64,000 nucleotides of DNA from Oenanthe sinensis (GCA_028671895.1 CM053810.1:30483501-30547500); one strand, 5' to 3'; positions 46,959-60,029 are shown, numbered from the stretch's first letter. Translations and numbers: made by a program. Notes: generated from the letters alone by a model not told the origin.

Positions 46959-49900
46959 TTAGAGCCAATTACCCAAGTATCCAATACTCATGGAACTAGT
47001 GTGACTTTCGTGCTTCTGTTGCGACAAAGCCTTAGTCAGTGTGTCTGCAATATTATTATTAGTATACACTTTACATATATGTATATCTCCTTGATCATTA
47101 ATCTCATTAATTAGGTGATATCTCCTAAGTACATGCCCAAACAGCCTCCTTGGTTGCTTCGCAAGCATCAATATACTCAGGCTCTATTGTAGAATCAACT
47201 ATTGTCTCTGCTGTGAACCATTCCAGCATACAACATCTCAATAAAATTAGATAAAACACAAAGACAGACAGAAACATTAAATTATCGTTATCTGTCTAGA
47301 AACCAGTATCACTGAAACCTCTTACAACTAACTTCACATCTCCTCCATATAACAGGAATGAATCTTTAGTCCTCTTTAAGTACTTAAGAATATTCTTGAC
47401 TGTCTTCCAGTGACCTTCACCTGGATTAGATCGGTATCTACTCATAATGGTTAAAGCATACGAGACATTAGGACAAGTACATATCATTGCATACATTATA
47501 AAACCAATTGCTGACGCATATGGAATTTTACTCATGCAGTCCCTATCATCCAATGATTTAGGACAAATTTTATTTTGAGATCACTATCCCATGAGACATT
47601 GGGACATATCCATTTTAGTCTCTTTGCATTTGAAATCGATGCAAAACTTTGTCAATGTATGTACTCTAAATTAGGCCGATCAATCACCTTGATCTATCTT
47701 TATAGATCTCGATCCCTAATATATATGTCACATCGCCTAAGTCTTTCATTGAGAAATTATTTCTCAACCAAGTCTTCACAGTCCGTAGAGAAAGAATGTC
47801 ATTCCCTATTAGTAATATATCATCAACATATAATACTAGGAATGCCACATGGCTCTCACTAAACTTCTTGTAAACACAAGTTTCATCTTCATTCTGAATA
47901 AAGTCAAACTCTTTTTGACTGTTTCATGAAAACAAATGTTCCATCTCCTCGAGGCCTGCTTTAATCCATAAATGGATTGACGCAACTTACATACATTTCC
48001 AGCATCCTTTAAATCAACAAAACCCTTAGGGTGTGTCATGTACACATCCATATCTTCTTCAAGGCTCTCATTTAAGAAAGCGGTTTTGACATCCATTTGC
48101 CAGATTTCATAGTCATAGTAAGCAGCTATAGCAAGCAAAATCCTGATGGACATGACCATAACAACTGGTGAAAAGGTCTCATCATAGTCAATACCATGAA
48201 TTTTCTTGAAACCTTTTGCCACCAATCGTGCCTTATAGGTCTGTACATTAGCATCCATGTCGGTCTTCTTCTTGAAAACCCAGTTGCACCCTATAGGTTT
48301 TACCCCTTCAGGTGGATCAACCAAAGTCCATACTTGATTAGTATACATGGATTCCATCTCAGATTTAATGGCATCCAGCCATCTCTTAGAATCTGGAGTG
48401 TTTATAGTATCTAGGTAGGTGAGAGGCTCATCTTCATCCACAAGCATCACATCACCATCTTGAGTCAAGAGAAATCCATATTATCTCTTGGGCTCATGGC
48501 GAATCCTACTAAACCTACGAACACCTGTGTTTCTTGAGCAGTATTATTTTTCTTGTACATTCTACTCAGGTTCCTCCACTGGTTCAACGTTATCATGTGG
48601 GTCTCAAACTTCATTGAGATCTATTATCCTCCCACTGTCTCTCAGCAGTTCGAGCAACAAACACTTTGTTCTCGGAAGGATTATAGAAAGAATAACACCT
48701 TGTTTCAGTTGGGTATTCCACAAAATTACATTTGTCTGATTTTGGTCCTAGCTTGTCAGAGATTAGACGTTTCACAAACGCTTCACATCCCCAAAATTTT
48801 ATAAATGACATGCTGTGACGTTGCTCAGTCCATATCTCATAAGGAGTCTTTTGAACCAATTTAGTAGGAACACAGTTAAGTGTATGTGGAGCCGTTTCCA
48901 GGGTGCAACCCCAGAAACTAATTGGAAGATTCATTGACTCAACATTGATCGCACCATGTCTAACAAGGTGTGATCTCTCCTATCAAAAAAAACTTTTCTT
49001 TGATATTTTCTACTTCATCTTTATAGTCTTTGAACTTTTCAAATGATTCGGATTAGTTCTTCAAAAGATACATATATCCGTATCTACTAAAATAATTAGT
49101 AAATTTTATGAAGTTAATAAAATCTACCTTTTGTCATCGTACACATATGACCACATACATCACTATGTATAAGTCATACCCATTCAATGATCCCTTCACC
49201 ATGTCCGGTAAAAGGAGCTTTAGTCATTTTACTAAATAAACCAAGATTCGCATCTTTTTGTATGATTCATAATCAAACTTATCCATGAATGCATCCTTAT
49301 GTATTCTGAAAATGCGTTTCTTATTAATACGGCCTCAACAACAGTGCCAAAGGTAATATTTGATTTGAGTCACTTTAGAACATATAAATTGTTAATTAGA
49401 TGTGCAACATTATAAGGCTCATCATCAAAATAGAATAAACAACTATTGTTATAAAATGAAAAAGCCTTTCTTGTCCAAACAAGAAACTGAAATAATGTCT
49501 CTGCCAATTGCAAGCACGCTATAACAATTATTAAGTTCTAAATTTTCCTTATAGGCCAAAAATTAACGAGTTCCTCGAACCAGAGCAACTATCTTCACTC
49601 CAATTCCAACCCGATACCTTAAGCTTGACCCTTATTGATCATCATCTTCCGATCTTCCAATTAAGTATGACAGTTTAATTTCCAGTCTCCCAACTTTCCA
49701 CAGAAGTGACAATCGTCTTCTTTATCAACACCTCATTCAAACTTTAGAGTCTGCTTTAGGGATTGGACTTTGGTTTGACAACGGAACTAGATCAAATCTT
49801 CTCCTTGCCTTTCTATTTTCCTTTCCCTTTTGCATTCCCTATGTTTACCATCAATATAATAGTAGTTCATGCATTTATCATATTACTTTCAGCAGTTCTC

Positions 49901-50427
49901 AACATGCTTAGCAACTCAATGGGTGTTTTACCAATCTTATTCACTTTATTGTTCATAACAAAATAAGAATAATATTTGTCCAAAGATTGTAAGATCAAAT
50001 CTAACTGTCTCCAGACCAATCTGGAAACCCAAAATATCAATGGTATTCATTATACCCTATAATCTTTAGAACATGTGGTGTAACCGGGTCTCACTCTCCC
50101 TACTTGTAAGTGTATAGTGCCCTTTCAAATATATCTTGTGCTCAATCGTTTCATAAGCATCTATATGCTCGTATTGCTTCTTAAGCTCAGCACATATATT
50201 TGCGAGCATGAGACATGAAACATCAGTCGCAACATCAATTTGCTTCCAATAAGCACTATGATTTGCACATGTTACATTCTCAACTTTAAGAGCAGGGGAA
50301 GAGATTTGACTAATATCGTGGTGCCCGAGGACGATCCTCAAGCTCCTATGTCAGTCAAGGAAATATATTCTCATCAACTTGTCCTTCTCAAGAACTGATC
50401 GCATAGAGAAGTTGTTTGTGTTTATCA
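46959..50427 (-). pseudogene. gag-pol: K4 gag-pol pseudogene
   Basis: The gag start matches at ATG 50425-50427 (followed by SVLEKDKL). Remains in minus order: gag (50427-49740, with LRIVLG and MLANICAELKKQYEHIDAYE), integrase (49330-48611, with PISFWG and ERQ), RT (48468-47836 with VKPIGCNWVFKKKTD and IWQMDVKTAFLN), RT end (47553-47296) and RNase H end (47171-46959, RYHLI and DIHICKVYTNNNIADTLTK). Protease and the integrase catalytic region are missing or unreadable. Frames shift many times. It cannot make any functional Pol. Confidence 0.9.
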
Positions 50428-52589
50428 TTTGATATCTACAATATTAAAGTGCATAAAATAAACTAGGTTGCAAATTTAATATTAATTATGTTTAAGTGAT
50501 TATGGTATATCATCATATACCTCCCACTATTTTTATCAAACTAATAGCCCTTACTATTAATTTGGAAAGTATATCCCATAATTCTTTCTAGTGAGCCAAG
50601 ATCCATATTTCGTCATGTCCTAAGTCAACCACTGGAAGTCCTTAGAAAATGATTATTTAGGTAGACAACAGTTGTCAATTATATCATATATAATTCTTGG
50701 ATATTTTGGTGAACAACGATTGATCTTATCTATCTAATAGACTTTTAACCAAACTCTATGCTTCTAAGTTCATAATAGTTGAATATAACCGTTTATTTTC
50801 ACTTATTATGACGACTCAGTTAAGTTAGACCCAATGATACAACGGCCGAATATAACCGTTTATATTCGTCGCATCTCACCACGATAGATAGGAGTCCCCT
50901 GCCACTGACAGTCCTTCCCCTTATCGATCTAGGATTCGATGAGTGTTCATTCATTGGAAAGCATCCGAGTAAAACTTAATATTTTGTTAAGGGGTTTTAG
51001 AATTATAACGATCATGATCACATCATAAAGAGATCCTCAATTTTTCCTTGAACCAAATATTTCAAATCGACATCTTAAATTGTTCATTTCCCAGGTAGAT
51101 GGAGGATACCAATGGTCACACTTAAAACCCATCAGCCTTACGAATACGCATATCCGCTTTTGTCAGAAAATCCCAATTATAGATATCAAAAATCCATATT
51201 TAATTCCGTGTTTTAAAAATCCATATTTCATAAACACAAGAATCTTATGATCGTTTGTTAATTTTAAAATCTTGAATCGTTACAGATTTTATCTTGTTTA
51301 AGCAAACATGGCATGGGTGTCGTATCTAATACATACATGATTAATCAATATTAAGCATGCATCTCAATTATATCTACGCATACATACCAATACATGCAAT
51401 CATATACATATATGTAATGTGCGTAAATTAAACGTGTTTGGTTATGGCCCCATCCTATATAATATTTCCAAGCTAATGGAAATATCAAGGTCAGTCTATG
51501 GTGGTTTTAAAAATACTATCTATTACATGTCTTCTTTCTTCATTGCTCCATCATCCCCTTTTGGATCGCCTCCTTGTTTGCAAGTCTTCATTGATAATTA
51601 CATTGAATAATAAAAATAAAACTATTCTAATGAAATTACAAGAAGAACTCGAGTTACATTCGAGATAATTAAATTACAATGAATAAACGACATGCAAGTC
51701 GTATTTAGAAACCAAAACCACTATCCTATGGGTCTTTAGGCCATAACCATCCACCATGCTATCATATAACACATATAATATATCTCATATTATATAATCA
51801 TATCATATAATCATATATAACAAATTTCGAAATTTCAGAAAATTAAAACAGATTTCTGAAGACAATAAATCGCTATTTCGAGGCCCTTAATGACGTCAAA
51901 CGCCTTACAGACCCCTCGGTGATAGAATAGTTATCAGTTTTGTTCATTGGCCCGATTCCAGTCAGAAAACAGATATCGTTTGCGAAAATCGGATACGGCA
52001 GTCAAATTTCTCCAAATCTGACGGTGTTTCAGAAATCGTATCATATACAATTCTCATAACAAAAACAAGCATATATCATATATACATATACAGAGATACA
52101 TACAATCATCATATGATTATACATTACATGAATATCATATATTCATAATATATACATACATATACTCAAAATTTTAGAAAATCAAATAATTTTCAGAAAA
52201 TCATAAATCACCGTTTTGGAGGCTGTAACGACATCTAATGGCTTACAGACGCAGAGCTGAATATGTCAGTATTGCTCAGTGACCCGATTCCAGTCAGAAA
52301 ACACATATCGTTAACGAAAATCGGACAACGGACACAGATTTCAGAAAATCAACGGCAGCCGTTTCAGAATTCGTATCGAATACGATTCCCATAATAAGAA
52401 CAAACTTGTATCATATACATACATCAACACACATAATCATCACATGATTATATATCATAAAATATCATATATTCATAATATATATAAACATATACATATT
52501 GTATCAATATAAAATCATGATAGATCGCATACATGCTTATATATCAAAAACTGTTAGGCACATAACCGAATTAAAACGTTTCGCAAGTA
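50428..52589 (-). other. K4 leader between gag and PBS
   Basis: About 2.2 kb non-coding. Block 50510-51330 is almost the same as in K2 and K3. Block 51420-51740 is also shared but more diverged. Two diverged copies of one module lie at about 51815-52070 and 52165-52400 (shared core CCCGATTCCAGTCAGAAAAC), where K3 has one copy in the other orientation relative to the window. Confidence 0.8.
51815..52400 (-). repeat. Duplicated leader module in K4
   Basis: Two copies about 355 bases apart share CCCGATTCCAGTCAGAAAAC (near 51950 and 52301), TTTCAGAAAAT stretches and CTTACAGAC. K3 has a single related module at 28730-29020. Confidence 0.7.
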
Positions 52590-52601
52590 GCTCTGATGCC
52601 A
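52590..52601 (-). other. K4 primer binding site
   Basis: The minus strand reads TGGCATCAGAGC beside the 5' LTR. Confidence 0.85.
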
Positions 52602-52602
52602 T

Positions 52603-54146
52603 TGTAGGGTTTCGTGACACAAACGCAGCGGAATAAACGCGAAAAATAAATCAAAATAGCGAAACCTTCCGCAGGATCCATGCGAAAACAAAAGATTTAA
52701 TTCGGAGATAAAGAATAAATACCTTTAGAAGCTTTAACAGTTCATTAATGGAAGATTAATGGAGGTCCAAAGCTTGTTTAATCACCACGTATCCCGCTCT
52801 CGCGATCTACGCTCTACGGTATCCACACGAACACTTTTCATGAAGGATTGATGTGTACTAGCACCCGAAAACTTCTTCTCTCTCTATCTTTCTCCTCTCT
52901 CAGAGCGGCTAGGGTTTTTTGTAAAATCTCTGTCTTATTAAATCAGCCCATAAAGAGATTATATAGAGAGATGAATAAGTTTTCTAATTATAATCCAATT
53001 ATAATTAATACTAATCCAAAATTTTAAATTATTTAATTAAGTCTCACTTAATTAATTAATTATTAATTTTGGAATTAGTTTAAGTAATTCATTTTTTCTA
53101 TTTATATAATTAATTAAGTCATACTTAATTAATATCATAAATAAAATAAATTACTTATTTAATTTAAATTCATAATTTAAATTATTTCTCCTTCAAGCGT
53201 TCTTTGTGTGTGACCTTGTAGGTTATTATTACGTTGGCAACAATTTTAATATCTAATTAAAATTGTAAACAATGAGCGGCATCTAGTAATACATCATTGC
53301 TACCCAAGTAATAATAATAAATCGGTGATTCGATTAAGCCTTTCGTGAATAATGTTCCATGTAATATAATCCCTTTAATCTTGATATTATAGATTAAACT
53401 CAAGGCATGTCTCGTGTCATCCTCTTCATAATTTAATCTTTATTTTCTTGATCGATGAGTAGACTATTAAAATCAAATCAACATTTGAGCACGGCCGTGC
53501 ATTTCATAGTCTCACTCAAACAAGAGGCCAATAATATCACTCCTAAAATTAGGAGGATTAAATCCCATCTAGATCATTCATATTTCTCATACGATTCATA
53601 ATATACCCAATGTCCACTTTTATCATCACCCGGTCAAAGGTAACTTTTAATGTAATCAAAGTATATTAATTCTCGTATAGAAATATAATGATTTCAGGTC
53701 TAAGGATCATTACACCATTATCACAGTGAGAATTACTTATGACACTTACTTAACATGTAGAATCTCACAGCGGGTCATTCCAGTGCCATGCATTGAGACA
53801 TGCACTTATGTTCTTGACTTTAGTATCCCCATACCTATGACCAATGAGATGTGGTCATCTGTCAAGAAACATACTAGTCTTTGTGCATTATTATTGTCCT
53901 TAAATAATAATACTCGACTAGGGAATTTTAGGAATAAGATACTATTCATATAATCTCATTTTTAAGTCACATACTTAAAGATATAGAATACGTATCAAAA
54001 TTCCACGGACATTTACTATGCTTTCAATTTATTACGCAGTAAACAAAACATAATAAATAAATAATAATCAATAAAACATAATCCTTAATAATAAATATTT
54101 TCCTTAAAATATAAAAAGTATTGTCTCTAGAGCACAATTACTAACA
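52603..54146 (-). repeat. K4 5' LTR
   Basis: It is 1,544 bp, nearly identical to 45402-46944, followed by aatac. Confidence 0.95.
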
Positions 54147-54536
54147 AATACTACATGTATAATATGTTCAGTGCCAGAGGAACAAACATCTTTCATTTCA
54201 GTTACTCAAGAAATCTGTAAATGCAGAATCTGATCCAGAGAAACCAACCACTGAAGATGTACCAATAACACCTGGTCATAAAAGTTAAACTCTAGAAGAA
54301 GGTGAAGTTGATGCTTCTGAAGATGGTAATGATAGGTAAGTTAAGATAGAACTTTGTTAAATATGTTCAGTCTAGAGGAAAATCTATCTTATTTTTATCT
54401 TTCATAATTGAAATCTGGAAATGTATTATATGATCCAGAAAACAATTTATTATTTACAGTTCTTAAATGTCGTTTTATTTTCTTAGTTGTTAGTTGAGTT
54501 ATCCTCTAGGAATTTGTGTGTTAAATATTTAACAAC
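54147..54536 (+). other. S1 post-pol region, part 2
   Basis: About 390 bases between K4 and the polypurine tract. No gene is convincing, although short open pieces are rich in Glu/Ser. It matches the reverse complement of 57900-58260 (S4), so it is the conserved 3' tail of this lineage. Confidence 0.7.
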
Positions 54537-54550
54537 AAATAGAGGGAGAT
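54537..54550 (+). other. S1 polypurine tract
   Basis: AAATAGAGGGAGAT directly before the 3' LTR, as in S2. Confidence 0.8.
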
Positions 54551-56400
54551 TGAAAGTCATATGACTAGTCCTATTTGTAATAAGTAGATGACAACTCAAC
54601 TCAGATAAGAAAGCGAAGTAAATAATAAATATTGAATATAGAGGAAGAATAAAAAGAAGCCAAGACATGACAAGACAAGACACAAAGACCACTACAGCAG
54701 AAATGAGAATCAACATTGTAGTTAGTCATCCGTGAACCGGACCAGTGCACAGGGTGTCAACAGTGTCAGTGAAGATACGTCATCAAAAAGTTCAAGTGGT
54801 TAAAAAGGTTATTGTTGAAGAACAGAAGAGTCTTATCTACATCAACAATAGTCAAGCCTTTAATTTAATTCTCTATTAATTAATTAAATTAATTAGTTAA
54901 TTTAATTAGTAAATTAATTCACTCAGAATTAATTTATTTCTTAAATTAATTAAATGATTAATTAATTTAGAATTATTTTAGAATGACAGAAGACAGAAGC
55001 TGGAAGCTCAAAGGGTTACAGGTTTGTTTGGAATGCAGTGTACAAGAGTCAGAATCCAAGATTGAATATTTGACTAGGTACATGCAATGGTGAAAAGAAG
55101 TATTGTCTACTTTAAATAGTCAGATTATTTCAGTAACAGAGGTACTTCTAATTGCAACTGTAGAAACAGCCAAACATGCATGTCAGTACTGACTTGAAGA
55201 AAAGACGGAAAAAGAAATGACACGGAAGAAATGCAGAGTCATATATTCTTAAAAATGGAACCCCAGTTGGAATTGATTTATCATTTCCAAGTCAAAAGGA
55301 GTTCGGTTCCAGACGATCATGAGACCGAAACTTAGAGCGTAAGGATTTATTTAAGTAATAAATATTTTATTTATTTAGTAAATTATATTTATAAATATCT
55401 AAATAATATTAGATATTTATTTTTATAATTTCTGAATTAAATTTATTATTTATTAATCAAAGATTATAAGCTGTGTGGGTCGAAAAGCATTTCTACGGAG
55501 CCTATCCACTAAAAGACGAAATAGGCCCCTTTCTCTTTACAATTGAAATGGCAGGTGAGTTTTTAAAAGGAACCAATCACAAGCTGCCACGTGTCCAAAG
55601 AAAAGAAAAAGAATGAAATTGGCAGAGAAAGGAAATGTCATACCGAGAAGAAATTAAAAGTCATACCGAAGCTTTGATTCTGGAAAGTCATACGGAGCTG
55701 ATTTTATTTAATTAAAATAAGTCATACCGATTTATTTAATTAAAATAAGTCATACCGAGTAGATTTTATTTAATTAAAATAAGTCATACCGATTTTTTTA
55801 ATTAAAGAAAATCTGAATATGACTTTAAAAAAGTCATACCGAATTTTCAGAAAGTCACACCGAATTTTTGAAAGTCATACTGAGTGAAAAAAGTCATGCT
55901 CAGCTTTTTAATAAGTCATACAAGGCTTATTTTTTGTTAAATTAAGTCATATTGGAAGAGTCATGCTAGCTTTTCAATCTCTATAAATATGAGGCTTGAG
56001 CTTCATTTTTCAGAAGTAGAAAAATAGTCAAATTCAGCAATTTGTCTGCAACGTCATATTCACAGACTTTCTGTGCTGGTTTGAGTTTAATTCCTTAAGT
56101 AGAACAATTCATGTCAAATTTATTCTAGGAATTAAATATTTATTCTACCGAATATTGTAACACTCATTCAAGTTTAATATACATATTTAACTTGAATCTT
56201 GTTTACTTACTTGCTAATTTTCTATATCTTAAATGTTATATCATAAAAATAGAAAGCTAGTAAGTCAGCCTCCCAAACACTACAAGGACTCTAACCCTCA
56301 GCTAAAGCAAAAATTTAATTCCGCAAATTCTGAAAAGAATTTTAAATTGTTGTGAGTATCGCATTCAACCCCCCTTCTACGATACTTCCGGGACGCAACA
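54551..56400 (+). repeat. S1 3' LTR
   Basis: It is 1,850 bp, TGAAAGTCATATGAC to GACGCAACA. The array of AGTCATACCGA motifs is at about 55625-55960, with TATA at 55982-55989. It is the longest LTR in the window. Confidence 0.92.
55625..55960 (+). repeat. AGTCATACCGA array in S1 U3
   Basis: About a dozen copies of AAGTCATACCGA or close variants, separated by AT-rich spacers, ending just before the TATA box. The last 185 bases are also seen at 1-185. Confidence 0.8.
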
Positions 56401-57889
56401 AGACTTCTAAAAGACAATTAATTATGCCTTCAGACTTTTGATAAATCAGTGGGCAAGAATTTCTAAAATCGGTAAGACCTTTACAAAACTCGGTAAGACT
56501 TTTTCCATGCTCCAGCAAGACCTTTTTCACTTTAAAATTCGGTAAGACTTTTTCACTTGATTGAACAAGACCTTTTGAAGTGTTAAATTCGGTAAGACCT
56601 TTGAAGGTGGTTCTCGGTAAGACTTTTTGAATAAGCTCTCGGTAAGACTTTTGATTATTGCTAGGTATGACCTTTTTTATAACATTCGGTAAGACATCTC
56701 ATTCAACATGCCTTTCCTTTCTTTGGACATGTTGCAGCCTTGGATTCGATTCTTCAAATCACCAGCCTATTAAATTTGAAAAGCAAATGGGCCTATTTTG
56801 TCTTATTATGGATAGGTTACGTAGAAATGCTTTTAGACCCACACAACTTATAATCTTTGATTTATAAATGATAAATTTAATTCAGAAATTATAAAAATAA
56901 ATATCTAATAATATTTAGATATTTATAAATATAATTTACTAAATAAATAAAATATTTCTTAATAAAAATAAATCTTTACGCTCTAAGCTGCGGTCTTCTA
57001 AACGTCTGAAACCGAACTCCTTTTGACTTGGAAATGATAAATCAATTCCAACCGGGGTTCCACTTGTAAGAATATATGAATTTGCATTTCTTTTCTGTCA
57101 ATTCTTTTTCCGTCTTATCTTCAAGTCAGTACCGTCAGGCCTGTTTAGCTGTATCCAATCAAATATTCAATCTTGGATTATGACTCTTGTATACTACATT
57201 CCAAACAAACCTGTATCCCTTTTAGCCTCCAGCTTCTGTCTTCTTTATTATAAAATAATTCTAAATTAATTAATCCTTTAATTCATTTAAGAAATAAATT
57301 AATTCTAAGTGAATTAATTTACTAATTAAATTAACTAATTAATTTAATTACTTAATAGGGAATTAAATTAAAGTCTTGACTGTAATTAAGACCATTGTTG
57401 ATGTAGATCAAACTCTTTTGTTCTTCAATAATAACTTTTCTAACCACTTGAACTTTTTGATGATGAATCTTCACTGACATTGTTGACACCCTGTTCACTA
57501 GTCTGGTTCACGGATAACTAACTACAATGTTGATTCTCATTTCTGCTATAGTGGTCTTTATATCTTGTCTTGTCCTGTCTTGTCTTCTTTTGTTTTTCCT
57601 CTACAACTCCTTCTTCTGGAATCTTTCTGTAGTAGGCACTTAAAACCTTATGTATCTTCTGAACTCCTTAAGATACTATTCTTTTATTTTACACCGACGT
57701 TTGAACATATGAACTTCTTCCTGTGTTGAGTAGCAGTCTTGTCAGAATTTTTTGATATTCTGATTCTTCATGTCTAGTTGACATTCTTCGACTTGATTCT
57801 TGTTATCATATTTATTATTTACTTCTCTTTCTTATTTGAGTTGAGTTGTCATCTAATAATTACAAATAGGCCTTGCCATATGCCTTTCA
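56401..57889 (-). repeat. S4 3' LTR, truncated
   Basis: On the minus strand it starts TGAAAGGCATATGGC. Block 56870-57080 matches S1 LTR 55240-55460 in reverse. Array of about eight GTCTTACCGA motifs (minus) at 56470-56700. The last 400 or so bases of the LTR (after the array) are missing. Confidence 0.8.
56470..56700 (-). repeat. GTCTTACCGA array in S4 U3
   Basis: On the + strand TCGGTAAGAC(C/T) recurs at roughly 25-30-base spacing. It is the same position and design as the AGTCATACCGA array in S1, with a different motif. Confidence 0.8.
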
Positions 57890-58271
57890 ATCTCACCTAT
57901 TTATTGTTCAACATTTAACACACAAATTCCTAAAGGATAACTCAATTAACAAAAAAGAAAAAAAATAAAACATTGACAACTGTAATTAACAAAAAGTTCT
58001 GGAATTATATTTAACAATTTTCTAGATTCAAACATGAAAGATAAATATAAAATAGATTTTCCTCTAGACTGAACATATTTTACAAAGTTCTATCTTGACA
58101 TTTCTATAATTATCAGCTTCAGAAGTATCAATTTCACCTTTTTCTAGAGTTGAACTTTTATGTACGAGTGTTATTGGTACATATTCAGTGGCTAGTTTCT
58201 CTAGTTCAGATTCTACATTTCCAGATGTTTTGAGTAATTGAAATGAAAGATGTTCGTTCCTCTATCACTGA
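57890..58271 (-). other. S4 internal 3' tail
   Basis: Reverse complement of 54155-54550 with many changes; no open frame of note. Cut by S5 after actga. Confidence 0.7.
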
Positions 58272-60015
58272 TGTTGGTGAGATTATGAAGCCGTATAAAT
58301 AGTAATCGGGATACCTCAACACTAGAATAACACAATTAAATTATACTACGTCTACACAGAAATAAAAAAGAAATGAAGATAAGGCAGATATAGTGAATCA
58401 AGACATTAGAAGAAGTTTTGAACTCTACTACAGGTCACTGAAAGAAGTTCATTAATATGTTCAAGCCTTAGTGAACAATAATGTGTAAAGAATTTCAGGG
58501 TTTCAGAAGTGTTGAAGATTCAGTATAAAGTGCCACTAAAAGATTTTAGTGTATTAGTATTGATTGAAGAGAGATAGTGTTCGAAGCATAGAAATCTAGA
58601 AGGTTTGAAGACAAGGTAAAGACAAAGGTTAAAGAAGATAATTGCAGTCTTGAAACTATACTCACTGAAAGAAGTTCAGTTATATGTTCAAGCGTCAGTG
58701 AAGAACATAGAATGAAATATTCAAGATTGTGGTAATAATGGAGACATTGTTGAAGTACTAGAAAAGATTTCAGTGAAAGTACAGTGCTTATTAACAGTCA
58801 GTGTTTGAAGCAATGCAACAATCCAAGGTTAATCAACTGAAAAAGAATTGAAGTTAAGAGAATTTAATTCAGTATTAGTCGTTTGTGAACCAGACCAGTA
58901 CACTAAGCGTCATCACAGAAAGAAGAGAATTACCTTGATGTATTAGAAGAAAATCAGTTGATCAAGCCACATGAAGAACATTTAAAGTTGTACTCAAAAG
59001 CTTCATGAAATAAGCTAAGGCAAGTACATGTTATGTCATTCCTACATAAGGGTACAAGAGTGCAATAACAACATAATCACAACCGAGCCTCAAGGAAATA
59101 TTCTAAGTAAGAATATTGACTTATGTGGCGCCTATACTAGGTAACAAGAGTGTAGGCGCAACATAAGTTGATAGAAAATGTTCTAAGGTAAAAGTAACTC
59201 ACAAGGCTCCAAGGCAATGATATGTAGCACCTGCATTCTATAACAAGAGTGTAAGTGCAACATAATGAAGAATAGAATTTCTTTTAAGTCAACAAGTGGC
59301 TTCTGCACATGGAGCACAGAGTGTAGGCGCAACATAGGCTTATTGGCGCAACTTACTCTCTACCCTCTCATTCCCTGTAGAGGAACAACATATGACTTAG
59401 CATTGTGAAGAAGAAGTCAATTTTAATTGATTTGAAAATTCTACACCATATAAACAAAATGACGTGATCATTTTGAAGAGAGATATACAACCAAACAAGG
59501 AGATACAGAGAGAAAATTAAAGCCGGAGAAGAAGAAGGTGCGAAGCCATACACATACATTCTTCACCGAAGGTTTATATTCTAGCCGGTTCATTATGTTG
59601 CAAATACACAGGGCATTGTAAAACACTCTCTGTTAGCTTGATTCCTTTAGTACAAACACATAGTCAAATATTGAATAGGGATTAAGTTATATCTGTTTGT
59701 AGGAGCAAATAAGTAATTTGTCCTTTGGAAACCAGTTATATTTTAACTAGGTGTAGTACCTCTCTGGGTTTATATACGAAAGATATATTCCTCGAAACTT
59801 GACTCGTTTATTTACTTGCTAATTTTCTAGATCTTAAATGATTATTCATAAAAATAGAAAATTAATATGTCAGCCTCCTAAACACTATTCACCTCTTGAA
59901 TTCGAACCCACTAACCGAACTCTAAATTATTTATCCGCAAAAGATTCAAAAGATTTTTTTTAATTTAATGAGTATCGTATTCAACCCCCCTTCTACGATA
60001 CTTCGAGACCTAACA
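58272..60015 (+). repeat. S5 5' LTR
   Basis: It is 1,744 bp, TGTTGGTGAGATTATG to GAGACCTAACA. It has a diverged tandem pair (about 58425-58620 and 58665-58850, sharing CACTGAAAGAAGTTCA), an array at 59000-59345, TATA-like ATATAAA at 59448-59454, and the CCCCCCTTCTACGATACTTC end block. The start is inferred from the TG and from where S4 homology ends. Confidence 0.75.
59000..59345 (+). repeat. GTGTAGGCGCAACATAA array in S5 U3
   Basis: Four or five copies of AACAAGAGTGTAGGCGCAACATAA or shortened forms, about 75-130 bases apart, upstream of the TATA-like site. Confidence 0.75.
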
Positions 60016-60016
60016 G

Positions 60017-60029
60017 TTGGTATCAAAAC
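60017..60029 (+). other. S5 primer binding site
   Basis: TTGGTATCAAAAC after the LTR end, initiator-Met tRNA complement with two changes. Confidence 0.7.

Larger units (their letters stand above)
45402..54146 (-). mobile_element. K4: copia element with matching LTRs and a ruined interior
   Basis: LTRs 45402-46944 and 52603-54146 (1,543 and 1,544 bp) differ at about 11 sites by eye. Perfect duplication aatac at 45397-45401 and 54147-54151. It belongs to the K family but to a separate subfamily: its LTR starts TGTAGGGTTTCGTGACAC and is clearly diverged from K1-K3. PBS and polypurine tract are intact. Coding sequence is full of stops, frameshifts and deletions. Confidence 0.95.
1..56400 (+). 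mobile_element. S1: outermost SIRE-like Ty1/copia element, heavily decayed
   Basis: S1's own sequence is 1-2466, 38975-45401 and 54147-56400; the rest is later insertions (S2 and K4). The window opens inside its 5' LTR, and its 3' LTR ends at 56400. Continuity is shown by the 5-bp duplications flanking S2 (ttacc at 2462-2466 and 38975-38979) and K4 (aatac at 45397-45401 and 54147-54151), and by pol remnants running on the + strand between them. The last 625 or so bases of the two LTRs differ at about 20 positions by eye, the highest divergence of any LTR pair here, as expected for the oldest layer. No frame in it is intact. SIRE-like assignment rests on the pol remnants and LTR design. Confidence 0.85.
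56401..58271 (-). mobile_element. S4: inverted 3' end of an S1-related element
   Basis: It reads as the reverse complement of the S1 3' end: 3' LTR (56401-57889, lacking its R/U5 end), polypurine tract (minus strand GGTGAGAT), then about 380 bases of internal tail. S1 abuts its left side and S5 enters its right side, so both cuts are insertions or truncations. It is diverged from S1 throughout. Confidence 0.8.

Noticed and set aside
54483..54716. Hydrophobic 77-codon minus-strand frame that looks like a membrane protein
   Set aside because: It crosses the S1 polypurine tract and LTR start antisense, and the hydrophobic run is reverse-read A/G-rich DNA.
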